Shown here piece after piece: positions 1-11,903 of a stretch of 64,000 nt of DNA (position 1 is its first letter; each line of letters begins with the position of its first letter). The notes under the pieces were generated by a model. It was not told the origin of the DNA. It worked only from the letters and a program-made list of their open reading frames with translations, and did no database searches. The stretch is taken from contig VZRG01000293.1 of the NCBI GenBank assembly GCA_013397435.1, forward strand, positions 372,001 to 436,000, in the 5' to 3' direction. The stretch comes from Erythrocercus mccallii. Its lineage: Eukaryota; Chordata; Aves; Passeriformes; Dicruridae. A program made the position numbers and the translations under genes.

Positions 1-2577
1 ATGGTATCTTTGTGAGCACCTTTGAATTAATGTGCTTGTATCATCTTAGGCTTGCAGAAAAGGTAAAGCATGTTTAAGTTAGGAATTTGGAATATCTGAG
101 CAGAGCTGTTCCTGTCCAGTTGTACCACTGACAGACAAGCACTCTTAGCTTGGGAGCTGCACTGACACCAGCTCTGAAACCTTCTTCCACTGGAGACTGA
201 GGTATTGCAGAAATGCAATGACTCTCACACTGTAAAGACACCACCAGGTGGATCAGCAATGCAAAATGACAACACAAAAGTGACAAAACACAGACTACAC
301 GAGATGGAGGTGCTGACAGCTATTCTGGGAGAAGGAAGCTCCTGTGGCAAAGAGAGAGCAGCAGCAAAAGAAGCCCCTTCATCCTATACCCTTCTCCAGA
401 TAGAGGAGTGCATGACCACAGTGCACTTGATTCTGACAGCTCAAATACCTCATCACAGCTGTCTGGAGATAGGAAGGGCTGGACTCATTGATGTTCAGGC
501 CTGAAGAATACAACAGTGATGAGAAATTACCTTTTCATTTCTGCCAGTGCTCATATTCTAAAAGTATATTGTGCTTGGTCCCTTGGACTTCTTGCTTGAA
601 GCATCAGGAATACTTCATTATTTCAGCCAGAACAATCAGGACATGCTAAGCACTGCTAGTGAGAGAACTTTTCCACTGACTTTGGAGAGCCCATGGTAAC
701 TTTAGGATCTAATGCAGCCTACACACCTCAAGCTTCACACTGCTCTACCTAAAGTCTCTCTGCTATTTTAAAACCTGGCTCAGCTCTGTGTTGCACTGCA
801 CTGTGTAATGTGCTTGAGCTCAGTTTGCCCTGGCAGGACGGCAAAACCCAAGTAAATTCACTGCCAAGGGGAAAATGCTATTATCTAGAAACGTGAGGAT
901 TTGCTGTTCCTATCAGAGGTGCTCTGACATCAGCAAGAATTGGACCCCACATCTTTCTCTAAATCTTCTCTCCTTCAGCAAAGAATGTTGTACACATTAA
1001 GTAATCCAAACACTTAAGACAGTATTTCACATCCAGCTTCTGTAATATTTCAACTTTGCCTGGGAGCTTTAAAAGAGCACTAACTATAAAGATGTAAATA
1101 TGAGTCCAAAGAAATCTACCAGATATTATACATATGACAAAGGAAAATAATCTCTACTGAATTTAAAATATGCTATAGACACTTATTTCTATTTTGTCCT
1201 TTGCTGTAAAGACTGGCAGACAGGTATAACAGTGTAACAGAGAAATTGGGAGCCTTTTACTACTGGGGAGAATGCAGAGGTGGTGGATAAGGGTAAAAAG
1301 ATTAATGCTCCCTGTGGTTTTCCCCCTCCCAGACAAAAAAATGCTGTTCATTCAAAAACATGGGAAGGCTGGCATACAGTGGTAAAGATAAAGGTTGCCT
1401 AAGATAATTTCCTAAATAACAAAAATTTCCAGCTAATAAAGATACAAAAGTTGAAGAACTTCAGTACAGGGAAAGTGGCTTAAATAATATTTTTCCACTT
1501 CCAGTTTCTGATTATTTGAAAATCTTTGATTTCTGCTCTTTGAAACTAACTGAATACTATGCATGATATCATAATTTAAAGCTTGCTGGTTTTAAATCAT
1601 TGTGTTCACAAGCAGTTTTATTGACATTAACATGCAGTTATAATTATTGTAAAGTTCAATTAATAAAGAAAAGTCCTGTCCTTAGAAGTCAGCAACATTT
1701 TAGATGAGCATAGAAGGTGATGTTACAGTACTACCTTTCTTTGTGAACTCAGTTATGATTTATATGGGCTTGCTGTTGTTCATTAAAGTTTCATAAAAAA
1801 TAATGACTCATCAGTAGAAAGTGAAACTTTGGTAGAGTGCAAATCTTTTGCAGTTTTTCACCTGAATTTCTCAAAGAAACCGAAGTATTACTCATTTGAA
1901 CTCAGCAATAACTGTGACAGAGATACGAAGCATATGACAGATGTTGCTGAGTGCTGTGGAACACGATTCAAAAATTATGTAGACCATAACTCAGCAGATA
2001 TTACTACTATGTCAAGTATACTGCAGCACTCAGGGAACTTCAGCTTCTTCTCCACTGAGAGTTCCTAGAAGTCACGTGCCTGAGCTGTTTTAATGAAACA
2101 GGGATATTATTAATGCTGCCAGAAAAAGGAAGATTTCTGTAAGAAGGAAAATATATACTTGAGGTATTATATGAAATTTAAATTTATAATAAACTCCAGA
2201 TCTTGCAAATTGTGCTCTCTTTTAGGGGAGTGCTATTCCCAAGATTAGAATTCCTTAGGGGTTGTTAGAAATATTTTAGAGGCTCACTTTCTTATGCCAG
2301 TTTCTCCTCCACAAATACATGTTTGACCCCAACACATGGAACATCGGTGTATGTAGATAAACAAACCCAAACTGTTACAAAGCTCTTTGGGTTTGTTACC
2401 TGGTATTTACACTCAACTTACATCATAGCAGATGGAGACCTGATAGGGCCAAGTACTGTGGGGATTGGAAACGAGGTGAAAGCGCTGGATGAAGATGTCA
2501 ATAAGCTACCCTGACTGATGTTAACCTGCAGGAGCAGGCAGGAAAGAAGCATCCCACTATTTTTAATAACTCCACAT
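1..2577. other. Unique AT-rich noncoding sequence
   Basis: No interspersed repeat or convincing gene is seen. A 79-codon open frame at 1829-2068 (+) has no recognisable domain and no good donor site, so it is not called. The only site worth naming is the CCACCAGGTGG block at 241-251. It contains a CAGGTG E-box and resembles the first part of a CTCF site, but the following bases do not fit the CTCF consensus. This is probably intergenic or intronic. Confidence 0.6.
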
Positions 2578-3505
2578 AATAGCACTGCAAGGGGTTGTTG
2601 TGACCCAGGTGCAGGACCTGGCACTTCACCCTGTTGAACCTCACACTCTTGGCCTCAGCCCATCAATCCAGCCTGTCCAGATCCCCCTGCAGAGCCTTCC
2701 TGTGCCCAGCAGATCCACATTCCCACCTAACTTGGTGCTGTCTGCAAACTCGCTGAGAGTGCACTTGATCCCCTCGTCCGGATCATCAATGAAGAGGTAA
2801 AACAGGGCTGGGCCCAGCCCTGAGCCCTGGGGAACCCCACCAGTAACCAGGTGCCAGCTGGATGTAATTCCATCCCCACCACTCCCTGGGCCCGGCCATC
2901 CAGCCCATTTTTACCCAGCAGGGAGAGCCCCTGTGCAAGCCATGGGCAGCCGGCTCCTCCAGGAGATGCTGTGGGAAACAGTGACACAGGCTTTACTACA
3001 GCCCAGACAGACACAGCCACAGCCACCTCCTCATCCACAAAGCAGGCCACCCTGTCATGGAAGGAGATGAGGCTGCTCAAGGAGCACCTGCCTCCCCTAT
3101 GCCTGTGGCTGGCCCCCTAGCTGTCCTGTGTGTGCCCTCAGGGTGATGGCCCTGACCTTCCCCAGCACCGAGATGAGGCTGCCGGGCCTGCAGCTCCCTG
3201 GCAGCTCCTGCAGCTCCCACTGGTGGCCCTGCAGCCACCTGGGGCCTCCTGGGCTGAGCAGGACTGATGGCAAATGATGGAGAGCAGCTGGGCAAGCTCT
3301 TCCTCCAGCATCTTCACTGCTCTTGGGTGGGCTCTATCCAGAGCCTTGCGAAGGTCTAAGTGTCTCAGCAGGTCATCACCTACTCCCTCCTGGGTCACAC
3401 GGGGTCTATTCTGGTGTTTATCCCTCTCTCCCATCTCAGGGGCTGGTTGCCCTGAGGATATCCAGCTTTTCTGTTGAAGTCTGAGGTAAAGAAAGTATTA
3501 CGTAC
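2578..3505 (-). mobile_element. CR1 LINE fragment, reverse-transcriptase region, degenerate
   Basis: Read on the minus strand, this GC-rich block gives the C-terminal half of a CR1-type non-LTR retrotransposon reverse transcriptase. Recognisable stretches, in element order, are the pre-RT linker (about 3505-3440), a LISFHDRV..FVDEE block (about 3080-3030, consensus like LISFYDKV..LVDEG), and the catalytic motif at 2748-2737. There the usual FADD reads FADS, so the second catalytic aspartate is lost. The LQGDLDRLD block lies near 2700-2670 and the KCQVLHLGH block near 2627-2601. An in-frame stop follows LDRLD, where the consensus has arginine (a CGA to TGA change typical of CpG decay). The blocks lie in different frames, so indels have accumulated. 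The match stops abruptly near 2578, without the CR1 3' untranslated tail. In life, CR1 copies itself by target-primed reverse transcription; this copy is dead. Confidence in the CR1 identity is high; the ends are approximate. Confidence 0.92.
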
Positions 3506-6500
3506 CCCTGTTAAGTCTACAGAATGCAATTAACCTGCAAGGTTCACATTAGTAAGTTATGTGATTTTAAATTATATTAAAACAAAATTTACTCAACATA
3601 CCTGGTTTTGTCCATCAAACCTGTATTTCTGCAAAATGGATAACAGACTTGTTTACCAAAATTACTTGTCCTGAAGCCATGTTAATTGACATCTCCCATT
3701 TTTAGTCTTAAATTGTGTGTTTACAGTCTCTATTTAACTATTATATTTATTGTGCCTCTGCATGACCTGTAGCTAACTAGTTTAGAGTTCCCTGTTCTTC
3801 AACAGCCAAATTTCCCCATTTTTTTACATCAGTGAAAAAAACCACTGTTGACCATGTCTTTTAGGTCTCTGAAAAATTTTCTGAATCTGTGGTTTTAAAA
3901 AAATCTTAGATTCAGTAAGTGCTACCTTCTTTTTTTTTCCCCAACTGGTGAATATTCAATTCCCTCAAAATCTGCCTCCTGCATGCATATTCCTGCTTCA
4001 TTTCAAATATAGAGCACAAATTGTTGTTGGCATTTCTTGCCTCTTTTGCATCACTATTCAGGATTTCTGTATTGAGAAAAGAATCCAATAAAGGTTTCTT
4101 TTAATCCCAATTATATTTTAAAATGCTTTTAATTTTTTTTTACTCTTTAGCCATTGACATATTCCATTAGTGTTCTTTATCAGATAAAGTTTCTTTCCAA
4201 TACTCTGTGTTTTAACAAGGATAGCTTTTGACCACTGTAATATAATACATTATTTAGGCAAGACTACTTTATGTGACTAGTTTTGGTTAAAATTTTTCAC
4301 ACTTTAAATGTGTGATCTAGGCAGAAAGTTTCACTGGTTTTGAGTCGGAGAGTTGTCACACTCAAGCTTATTCTGCTGTGAAAAGAAAGGGTAGTGAATC
4401 GTAATTAGGGAATGTACAAATTGTTTTTCTGAAGGAAATCCAACTGACTTACTCCACAGTGGGCTCAAAACAAAGCTTTGCTAAGAAGCTACATTTCAAT
4501 AAATCAACTGATGAAATAGTTTAGTACCCCTGCCAGCATTAATCAATTATATCTAGTTATAGCTATTATAAAAAAGGGTTTTCTTCATGCATGCCACAGA
4601 TTGGTTCTTACAGCTCAAATTGTTCCCCAGTGAGGTTTGCTTGGGCAAATATAACTTAGGAAGGCAGACTCAGTAAGTCTGCCTGTGTGTGAGTCTTACA
4701 CACACACCTTAGAGCAGTGTTGACAGGAATACTTTATTTCTAAAACAGGCTAAAGGTGTCACCCAGCAGGTGATCTCACTTAAGGTCACAGTGTCTATGG
4801 ACACAAAAATAAAATAGAATTTGATGTCAGAGACTAACCAAAACAACTCTGAAGAATATAGAATTGAGGTTTATGAGAGGCACATATCTGGATATTTGTT
4901 ATCACATAATAAAAGCAGTGGAAACACCAATAATCATCTTAATTCCCATAAAACCAAGCCCATAAGATTATTTCTTCCTTCCTTTTTTCCCCCCAGTAAA
5001 TGAAATGGAGAGGCAAGAAAAAATATAAAGTAATGTTTCAATGGAACAGATTGCTTAAATTATAAACTTTAGGTATTTTGAAGGCTAGAAAAACATTAGA
5101 TTTGTAGTATTTGATGCATATCCAACAATTGTCATATTCCTCTTCCGATATTTTTTATGGAGAATTTAGCACTTACCTGATCCAATAGCCCTGCACATGA
5201 GAAAGCTGTAGAATTTAGAAATCCATTGATAGCTTTTCATCTGTAAAACTACTTGATTGTATGTTTCACTTTGAAATGTATTCACTTTAAAAGGATAATC
5301 ATATCTTTGTATAAAGAGAAACCACACCAGCCTGAATCAGCCAACACATAACATTCGCTGACAAAAAAAAAAGCAGATGAAGAGGAAAATAGCTCATAAT
5401 CACTATACATTGTATGCAAAACTCCATTTACTTGCTTTATGGGGGATTTTTGGAAGGTTTAAAGAAGCTGGAGTGGTAGGTTAATTTTGTATGCCAAATT
5501 AACCTAAAATTTGCAATAGGCAAATGGAGCATGTAGTAAGATATAATACTTTAGCAGTAGTTAAGGAGCAAATGTGGCTTATCTATGGAGAGCTTTTCCA
5601 CACTAAAAACTCAGTGGAAAGACAAATCACTGCTTGCTTTCTACATTTGATTTGATCTAATGCATATATGAAAGAAATATGGTGGTAGCTTGGAGAAAAT
5701 AATAGGTGTTACAGAAAAGGAGATGCTTACTTGAAGAGTGTTTCTTCTAAAGTCTAGTGAAAGAACTGTCTGTGAAGTGTGAATGGGACACTACCAAAAC
5801 CTACACAGACTACTCTTCCTAGCAGTTATTATTCTGCATTCATTCAGATTCTTACAACCTCATTTTTCATCAGTATATGGGGACCTTCTTCCAAAATTCA
5901 AACTTCAAAAGACAAAGTCTGTTTGCAAAGCTGCTCATCCCTTGCCATCTTTCTGAGCATTCTGAGAATTAGAATTTCTAAAACACTAAGTAATTTTTTC
6001 TTTTATGGTGACTGGAAAAAATAGAGAGAATCATGTAGAGTTTCTTTTAAGAGAGATCACAATTTCATTTTACTAATAAAACAGTCTTTCATGCAAAAAC
6101 TTCAAATGAATTTGCCCCAGGACCAACTTGAACTTTTGGCACCCACAGTGTTCCTTGTCAAGGAGATCACAGGCCTGCTACCCCTTAATCCTGCTCATCT
6201 TGTTTGTTTTGATCCCCACCCATCCTGGCTTCATTCAATGCCCTCCAGTTACTATTGCTGGAAAAAACAGCAGCAACCATTCCCTCTCTACGCTTTGCAT
6301 GTTGCTAATGATTTTATAGACTGCAATCATATGGCTGTTTGACGAGTTGAGAGAGCCTGGCCTCTTCACTGACACCAAAGCTAAGCATGTTAACTTTGCT
6401 GCTTTAACTGTATCTTGCCTCACCTCTTTTTTTTTAATCTTTGTGCATAGCAAATTTAAAAAAAAAGGAAAACAACCCAAGTTTCCCACAACCAGTATTT

Positions 6501-7559
6501 GCCTTTTACAAAAATTCTAAAAATTCTAGTAAGCAAAAAGGCTCAAGAAAAGAGAGGAGAAGGAAAGTCTTTCTAATACATGGGTGCTATAAACAGAGAA
6601 CAGCCACTCTACTTTCTTGATGTAATTTCAATAGGACTTTCAATAGTTTCAGCCTTCACTTGCATCATAATGCAGCAAACACAGCAGAGAGGGCTACTTC
6701 TCGAATAGATATTGTGTTTTTTCTTCCTTCCTCCCTTGAGCATCCTGTGCTTGTCTTTATTCCTTCTTTCCTTCCCAGTTGCTTTATGTTCTCTGAAGAC
6801 CATAAGAAAATTTTCGCTTAGGCAGATGATTAAAATAACTCGTTTTCAAAAGTAAAAGGGATGTGGGGTTTTTTTTCAAAAAGATGATGAACACTAAAAT
6901 GATCCATCTGGCATTACATGGAAGAAAAACTCTTGAAAGGTAGAGGTCACAGGCAGCAAATTTGCTTATTAGACTGCACTTATGCTTTCAGTCTTAAACC
7001 AGCTTTTAATTTCTAAATTATCTTTAGGTGGCTGTTCAAGCTGACAGCCAAAGGAGAGACCATCCCAAGAGCAAGCTAATTATCCCCAAAGATTTCAAAA
7101 CTTGAAAGGAAAACCAAAGGAAAAAAAAATCAGAAAAATGGGAGGCTGGCTGTTCATCAGTTCTATTCTTAGTGTATATTTGATGAGATGGTTTAAACTC
7201 TTTGAAGTGAAAGGATCTTGATCACCACAATGGCTGATGCAGTTAAACTGTTTATGAGGGAGGGAGACATCACAGACAATTCCTATTCACAAGACTGAAA
7301 TCAAGCCTTCTAAAAAAAATCATTGCTTTTATCCTTATGAACATACCAATTGCTGACTCTCAGGTAATTGACAAAATGCTTTACAACATTTCTCTAACAA
7401 AGACCATGATTCTATAGTGAAAGGTGTAGCCAGAGAGTGACTTTAAAAAACCCTGTACTTACTATCCACAGAAAAAGGAAAGAAAATAAAGGTTTCTGCT
7501 AAAAGTCTGAAAAAGCCTGAGTTAATAATGTGAAGTCCCTTGAGTAATTTCTAATTCAA
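3506..7559. other. Unique AT-rich noncoding sequence
   Basis: No gene, RNA gene or clear transposon is seen. Short homopolymer T tracts occur near 3930-3950 and 4132-4141. Open frames here are under 85 codons, overlap on both strands and carry no known motif. A pair of adjacent short hairpins at 4662-4706 is listed separately. Confidence 0.55.
4662..4706. repeat. Two adjacent short inverted repeats
   Basis: The first is a perfect 9-bp stem (AGGCAGACT at 4662-4670 and AGTCTGCCT at 4676-4684) with a 5-nt loop. The second follows directly: TGTGTGTG at 4684-4691 pairs with CACACACA at 4699-4706 across a 7-nt loop. Loop sequences and the lack of a longer stem argue against a microRNA precursor. 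The origin is probably a small CA/TG microsatellite next to a chance palindrome. Confidence 0.7.
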
Positions 7560-7745
7560 CTATAAGCATAACTCAAATATAAGATTTGCATGATGCCCTC
7601 AAGTGTCATTATTGCTGCTTGATTGCATTAATTAATACCTTGCCAGCATCAGCTCAATAATTGCTGGTTCCTGCTTTGTCAATGTTTCCTTAAATTGTAA
7701 GTCACTGCAGGATTTTGTGAAAACAAGTTATTGTTATGTTTACTC
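7560..7745. promoter_or_regulatory. Candidate conserved noncoding element (POU and homeodomain sites)
   Basis: The block has an octamer motif ATTTGCAT at 7584-7591 (a POU-factor site on the minus strand) and, 35 bp on, ATTAATTAAT at 7627-7636, a double homeodomain core (TAAT). It is free of recognisable repeats. Such mixtures are typical of developmental enhancers in vertebrates. No conservation data are available, so the call rests on motif content only; AT-rich sequence gives such motifs by chance at an appreciable rate. Confidence 0.3.
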
Positions 7746-10700
7746 CAGTAAGCTTATAGTTCACTGCAATTATATAGTAATATAAAATATTATATGCAAA
7801 AAAAATTGCATTTCTAATGATTTGGGGGTTTTCCCCTTCAGAATTTCTACTGCTACATTTTTAACTGTCATAATCAGTCAGAGAGAATTCTCTCAAGGAT
7901 AACAAAGCAGGATGGAAAATTCAAACCAACCTCCATAGACAGCAAGATGTCTTTCATTAGATTTGGTAGCACACAGCTGCACTTTGTTCTTTCAACCACA
8001 CAGATAAATACTTTCATTGTGTTTGTTAATCAGACTGGGAAAAGACACAGAAAATGGAAGAGTCAGATTTAAACTACATTTCTGAATAATTACATCAAGA
8101 TGTGCCACTTACTGACGGTTTCTTTTTTCCTAAGTGAAAAACATTAAAGAAAATGTATAGTAATTATTTTTCTTGGAGGATGCAAACCTTTATACTGACA
8201 TGAAAAAGAAATGAATCTGTATATCTACTATAATAGATATTAATAGGCACCCCAAGGACAGTGGTACACACTGTCTCACAATACCTCAGAAAGGAAGGAA
8301 AATCAAAGCAGTTCAGTATAGAGCAAACAAGGCTTTCAATAAGCTCCTTCTATAGTAAAGGCTTGAGCAAAAAGGTTCAGAGACCTTCCAAGACAGGGAA
8401 GACACCAGCACACACAATTCCCCTTGGACACAGAGGTTACAGCCACAGTCCTATTGATTCTGATGAGACTATTATGTAGTGAAATGAATGCTGTTTGATT
8501 CAATGGGACTTTTTATAGATACAAATTGCTTTCCTTAATTATAATGGGTATAATGGAGGTAAGAACAGTATTGGATCCTCAGGTTTTTTGTGTAGAGAAA
8601 AGAGCAATTTCCTGAGCTGCAGGACTGAAATGTTCCACCCCATCAGGGAGGTAAGAGGTGTTTCTTCATGTCTGATTTTAGGGTGGTTTTGTCCTAATAT
8701 TATTTCTGAACAAAGTATCCTTCTTCTGTATTTAAAAAAATAAAACAGAAACCCACATGCAACTGTCATCTTCTAATGTCTTTTAGTTCTTACTGTAACA
8801 GCATTTAATCATCCTTTATCACCTGACCTGAGCCCATTACACAGTTGATGAAAAAATTTTGTAGGCTTTTGACTAAGCCCATTATAACACAAAACTTCAT
8901 TTCTCTTCCTCAATCTCAATATGATATAGAACTACAGTTCAATTTTAGCAAGTTCTATCCAAGAAAAGACAATTTACTGAGATTAAATTGCATCACACCC
9001 ATCACATGAATTCTACATGCACTGACTACCCAAAATCTCAGTTGAAGCTTGTTTAAAGTAAAAACCAGACAAACAAAATGAACAATTATTCAAACTATAA
9101 ATTCAAAAATGTAGCAGTATTTAAAGTCTGTCTGCCTGGTATGAAATGGGGATGAAAAGACAAGAGTTAAGCAGTAACTAGTACAGAGTATACATGCAGA
9201 ACATGAGGGCTCCTGCCCATACTCTAAGCATGAGAAGCCACCTGTGAGTGGATTGGGTCTCACAGTGCTGTGGAAATGATTCAAAGAACAAAGCAAGTCA
9301 GCTTCATCCTTCTCTCTGCACAGCTTATATCATCACCAATAAACAATACTGCATAGTAGGGGTCAATCTTTTCTTAACCTGTTTCAGAGTCAATCTTTTC
9401 TTAACCTGTTTCAGAGATCCTTCTCTAGGAAACCTAGTATCATGACACACAATAGCTTACACTGAATTATTTTTACCAGAATTCCATCGAAGGAAGATAT
9501 TTCCATCCATTCTTATTGCAATTAAAGTTCATTCAGTGACTGTTACAATGACCTTCAAACACCTGGTAAAAGCGACAGATTTTCTGTGCTTGTTATTAAA
9601 CAAACAAAAACCCACCTACCCTAACCTTGGTTCTTAACATGGAATTCTTTGAATAAATAGATAAAAAATATTAGTTAATTGACTTATTTAACATGCTATA
9701 AGAATTACGGAATCCATTCTGATTTGGCATCCTAAATTTGCCACACTTGTTGAAACACCTAAAGCAAACCACTGATTTTTACCACTGCTATAGGGCTTCT
9801 GCAAAGGAAATGCATTCTGACAGACAAATTACAACCTCAGCTTCTATCAGCTTCTTTTGGGTACAGCAGTCGAGATTATGAAATGTTTAAATAACTAAAG
9901 GACTCAAACCACTTAGTATGTAGCATTCTGACTTGGTAAGACTATAAACATAAAATTCAAATAAAAATGTCCTTCTCCCTCTAGAATGGTTTAGTCCAAG
10001 AAATCTGATTTCCCATTAAGTAAAGAATATAGAGTATGCTACATATGTTCTCAACAGTTACTAACTCAAGGGAATTAGTGAGTAATAGATCATTTAAATT
10101 CAAAAAGACAGAATTTCCATTTTCAGCCAGATTCCACACAGAATTATTTGAAATGGTGAGAGGACAAGGAATTGTTTCAATCCTTTTCACTAACTAGATA
10201 AGCTCTAACAGGTAAAAGACTAATTACACCTTTGGTGGGTAGCTAACCAAACCTCTCCCTGGCAACAACTACAGCAGCTGCCTGAGACTTGGAATTGTGC
10301 CTCTGGAAAATGGGCAAACACCCCTGGCATAAAGGAAAACCTTCCCTCCTTTCAGGATTTTGCTGCATCTCTAGAACCTGAGCAGCTGCACTGCCCTCAG
10401 GGGCCCCAGAACTGCATTCCCCAGTGCACACTGCCAGATCCACACCTCCAGGGGAGTGAAGTGTCAGGAGATGGGAAGGAGTGAGATTGGTGGCAAAAGC
10501 CACTAACTGCTGTCTTATCTCTCAGGCTCAGAAAAACTCTTCATCAGCCATGGCCTCTACTGGGAAAATTTCCCATTTTGTCCCTCTTACAGTGTATTTC
10601 TGTATCTCGTTTGCTATTTTGCTTAACACAAGCCAGGTTTGAGTATCAGCTGTGTTTTAGTGCTTTCTTCTCATCTGGGAGGACCTGTAATTGTACATGG

Positions 10701-11718
10701 TTCTATTCATATGGAGGATTTAATGAGATAGCAATAAAATCTGCTATCAAAAGCAAATATGCAAGCCATAAAGACAAAAATATGTGCGCACCTCGGTTAA
10801 ATTTCAAACACCCTGAGGATCTATATGAACTTTTGTTATGTCCTGCCTTGTGTCTGTCTGAAGTAGCATAATACATAAAAATGAACCAATTAAAATCCAA
10901 CCTTTTTACTTGCTAAAATCTCCAGGTTCATCCAATGGAAGAGCTTTTACTCTGCCATGCCAATGTGTCCCATGTAATGATGGCAACATAGGAACAGAAT
11001 TGTCCTTAAAGCTTCTGACTATAATAAGCAGCATGTTCCAGGAACATCTGATGCAGAAAAAACACAGCACTGATGTTTTATGGTAAATAAAAACAAGGAG
11101 CGTAAACCAAAACTTTGTCAAAACAAACACACAAAAATCCAAATCCCACTAACAACAAACCCAAACTAAAAGCTCTGAAATATTTCGTTCCCAACTATTT
11201 TTATGGCATTTGCTCGTATTTTTCAACTTTTTATTTTATGCTTCGAAAAAATGAGTTTTCACAGTTCAAAAATTATCACAAATTGATACATTTCTTATTG
11301 GCCCAGTCAATTTTTTAAAAATATGGCTAAAAGCAACTGAATAATGTTCTTACTAAAAGGGTAAGGAGCAGAAAGCTGTGCTGTGGGCAGCCTCTTGTAC
11401 CTCTGTTAGCTGCTCTGTGATCAGATGGAAGGCTTTTCTCTCTTGCAGTGAACACAGCAGAACAAATAAACTACACAGAGATTGGCTCTGCTTTGGGGGA
11501 TTTTAACTGCAGTACAGAGAAGGGACCTTGGAAATTATGATCTGTTTACTTAAGTAGCTCGTTTAATAGTGAAATTCCCTTTAAAAGCTGCAGCTGAAAT
11601 AGGATTACAGATAAAGCAAGTTGGAGTTAATTTTTGCCTGGTTTCCAGTAATGTCAGAATTTGGAAGCATTTGAGGTATGGAGAAACAGCAGCCTGCCCT
11701 TAATAATTGATAAACATG
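7746..11718. other. Unique noncoding sequence with one GC-richer patch
   Basis: No gene is supported. A GC-richer patch at about 10230-10510 holds an 86-codon minus-strand frame without recognisable motifs; its origin is unknown and it may be an old repeat. A good 3' splice-site lookalike (pyrimidine tract then TTGCAG) ends at 11448, but no open frame or donor accompanies it. An exact 27-bp tandem duplication at 9362-9415 is listed separately. Confidence 0.5.
9362..9415 (+). repeat. Exact 27-bp tandem duplication (2 copies)
   Basis: Bases 9362-9388 are repeated without any mismatch at 9389-9415. The unit begins GTCAATCTTT and ends TTTCAGA. Identity of the two copies suggests a recent duplication by replication slippage or microhomology repair, or possibly an assembly artefact. 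The length is a multiple of three, but no coding frame is supported here. Confidence 0.95.
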
Positions 11719-11903
11719 GCCAGCACTGAACAGGTTCCCCAGGGAAGCGGTCACAGCCCCAAGCCTGAGAGAGTTCAAGTGTCTGGACCAGGTTTTCAGG
11801 CATAGGGTGTGACTCTTGGGGTGTCCTGTGCAGGGCCAGGACTTGGACTCCATCATCCTGGTGGGTCCCTTCCAACTCAGCTTATTCTGTGGTCCTATGA
11901 TTA
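11719..11903 (+). mobile_element. CR1 LINE 3' tail, 5'-truncated
   Basis: The sequence follows the CR1 3' untranslated region: CAGCACTGAACAGG near 11721, a degenerate middle, then the near-terminal GTGGGTCCCTTCCAACTCAG at 11861-11880. It ends in the CR1 terminal short repeats, here ATTCTGTGG and CCTATGATT (about 11884-11901). CR1 elements normally lack a poly(A) tail and end in such 8-bp repeats. Only about 185 bp is left, the usual result of incomplete target-primed reverse transcription. It lies in the plus orientation, opposite to the CR1 body at 2578-3505, so the two are separate insertions. Confidence 0.88.

Noticed and set aside
241..256. CTCF-like site CCACCAGGTGG
   Set aside because: Bases after GG do not fit the consensus; it is more likely a simple E-box or chance.
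1829..2068. 79-codon plus-strand frame, somewhat protein-like and preceded by an acceptor-like TTTTGCAG
   Set aside because: No convincing donor and no recognisable family; the evidence is not better than chance.
2727..3434. Several overlapping open frames of 66-117 codons on both strands
   Set aside because: They are frames of, or shadows across, the GC-rich degenerate CR1 fragment rather than host genes.
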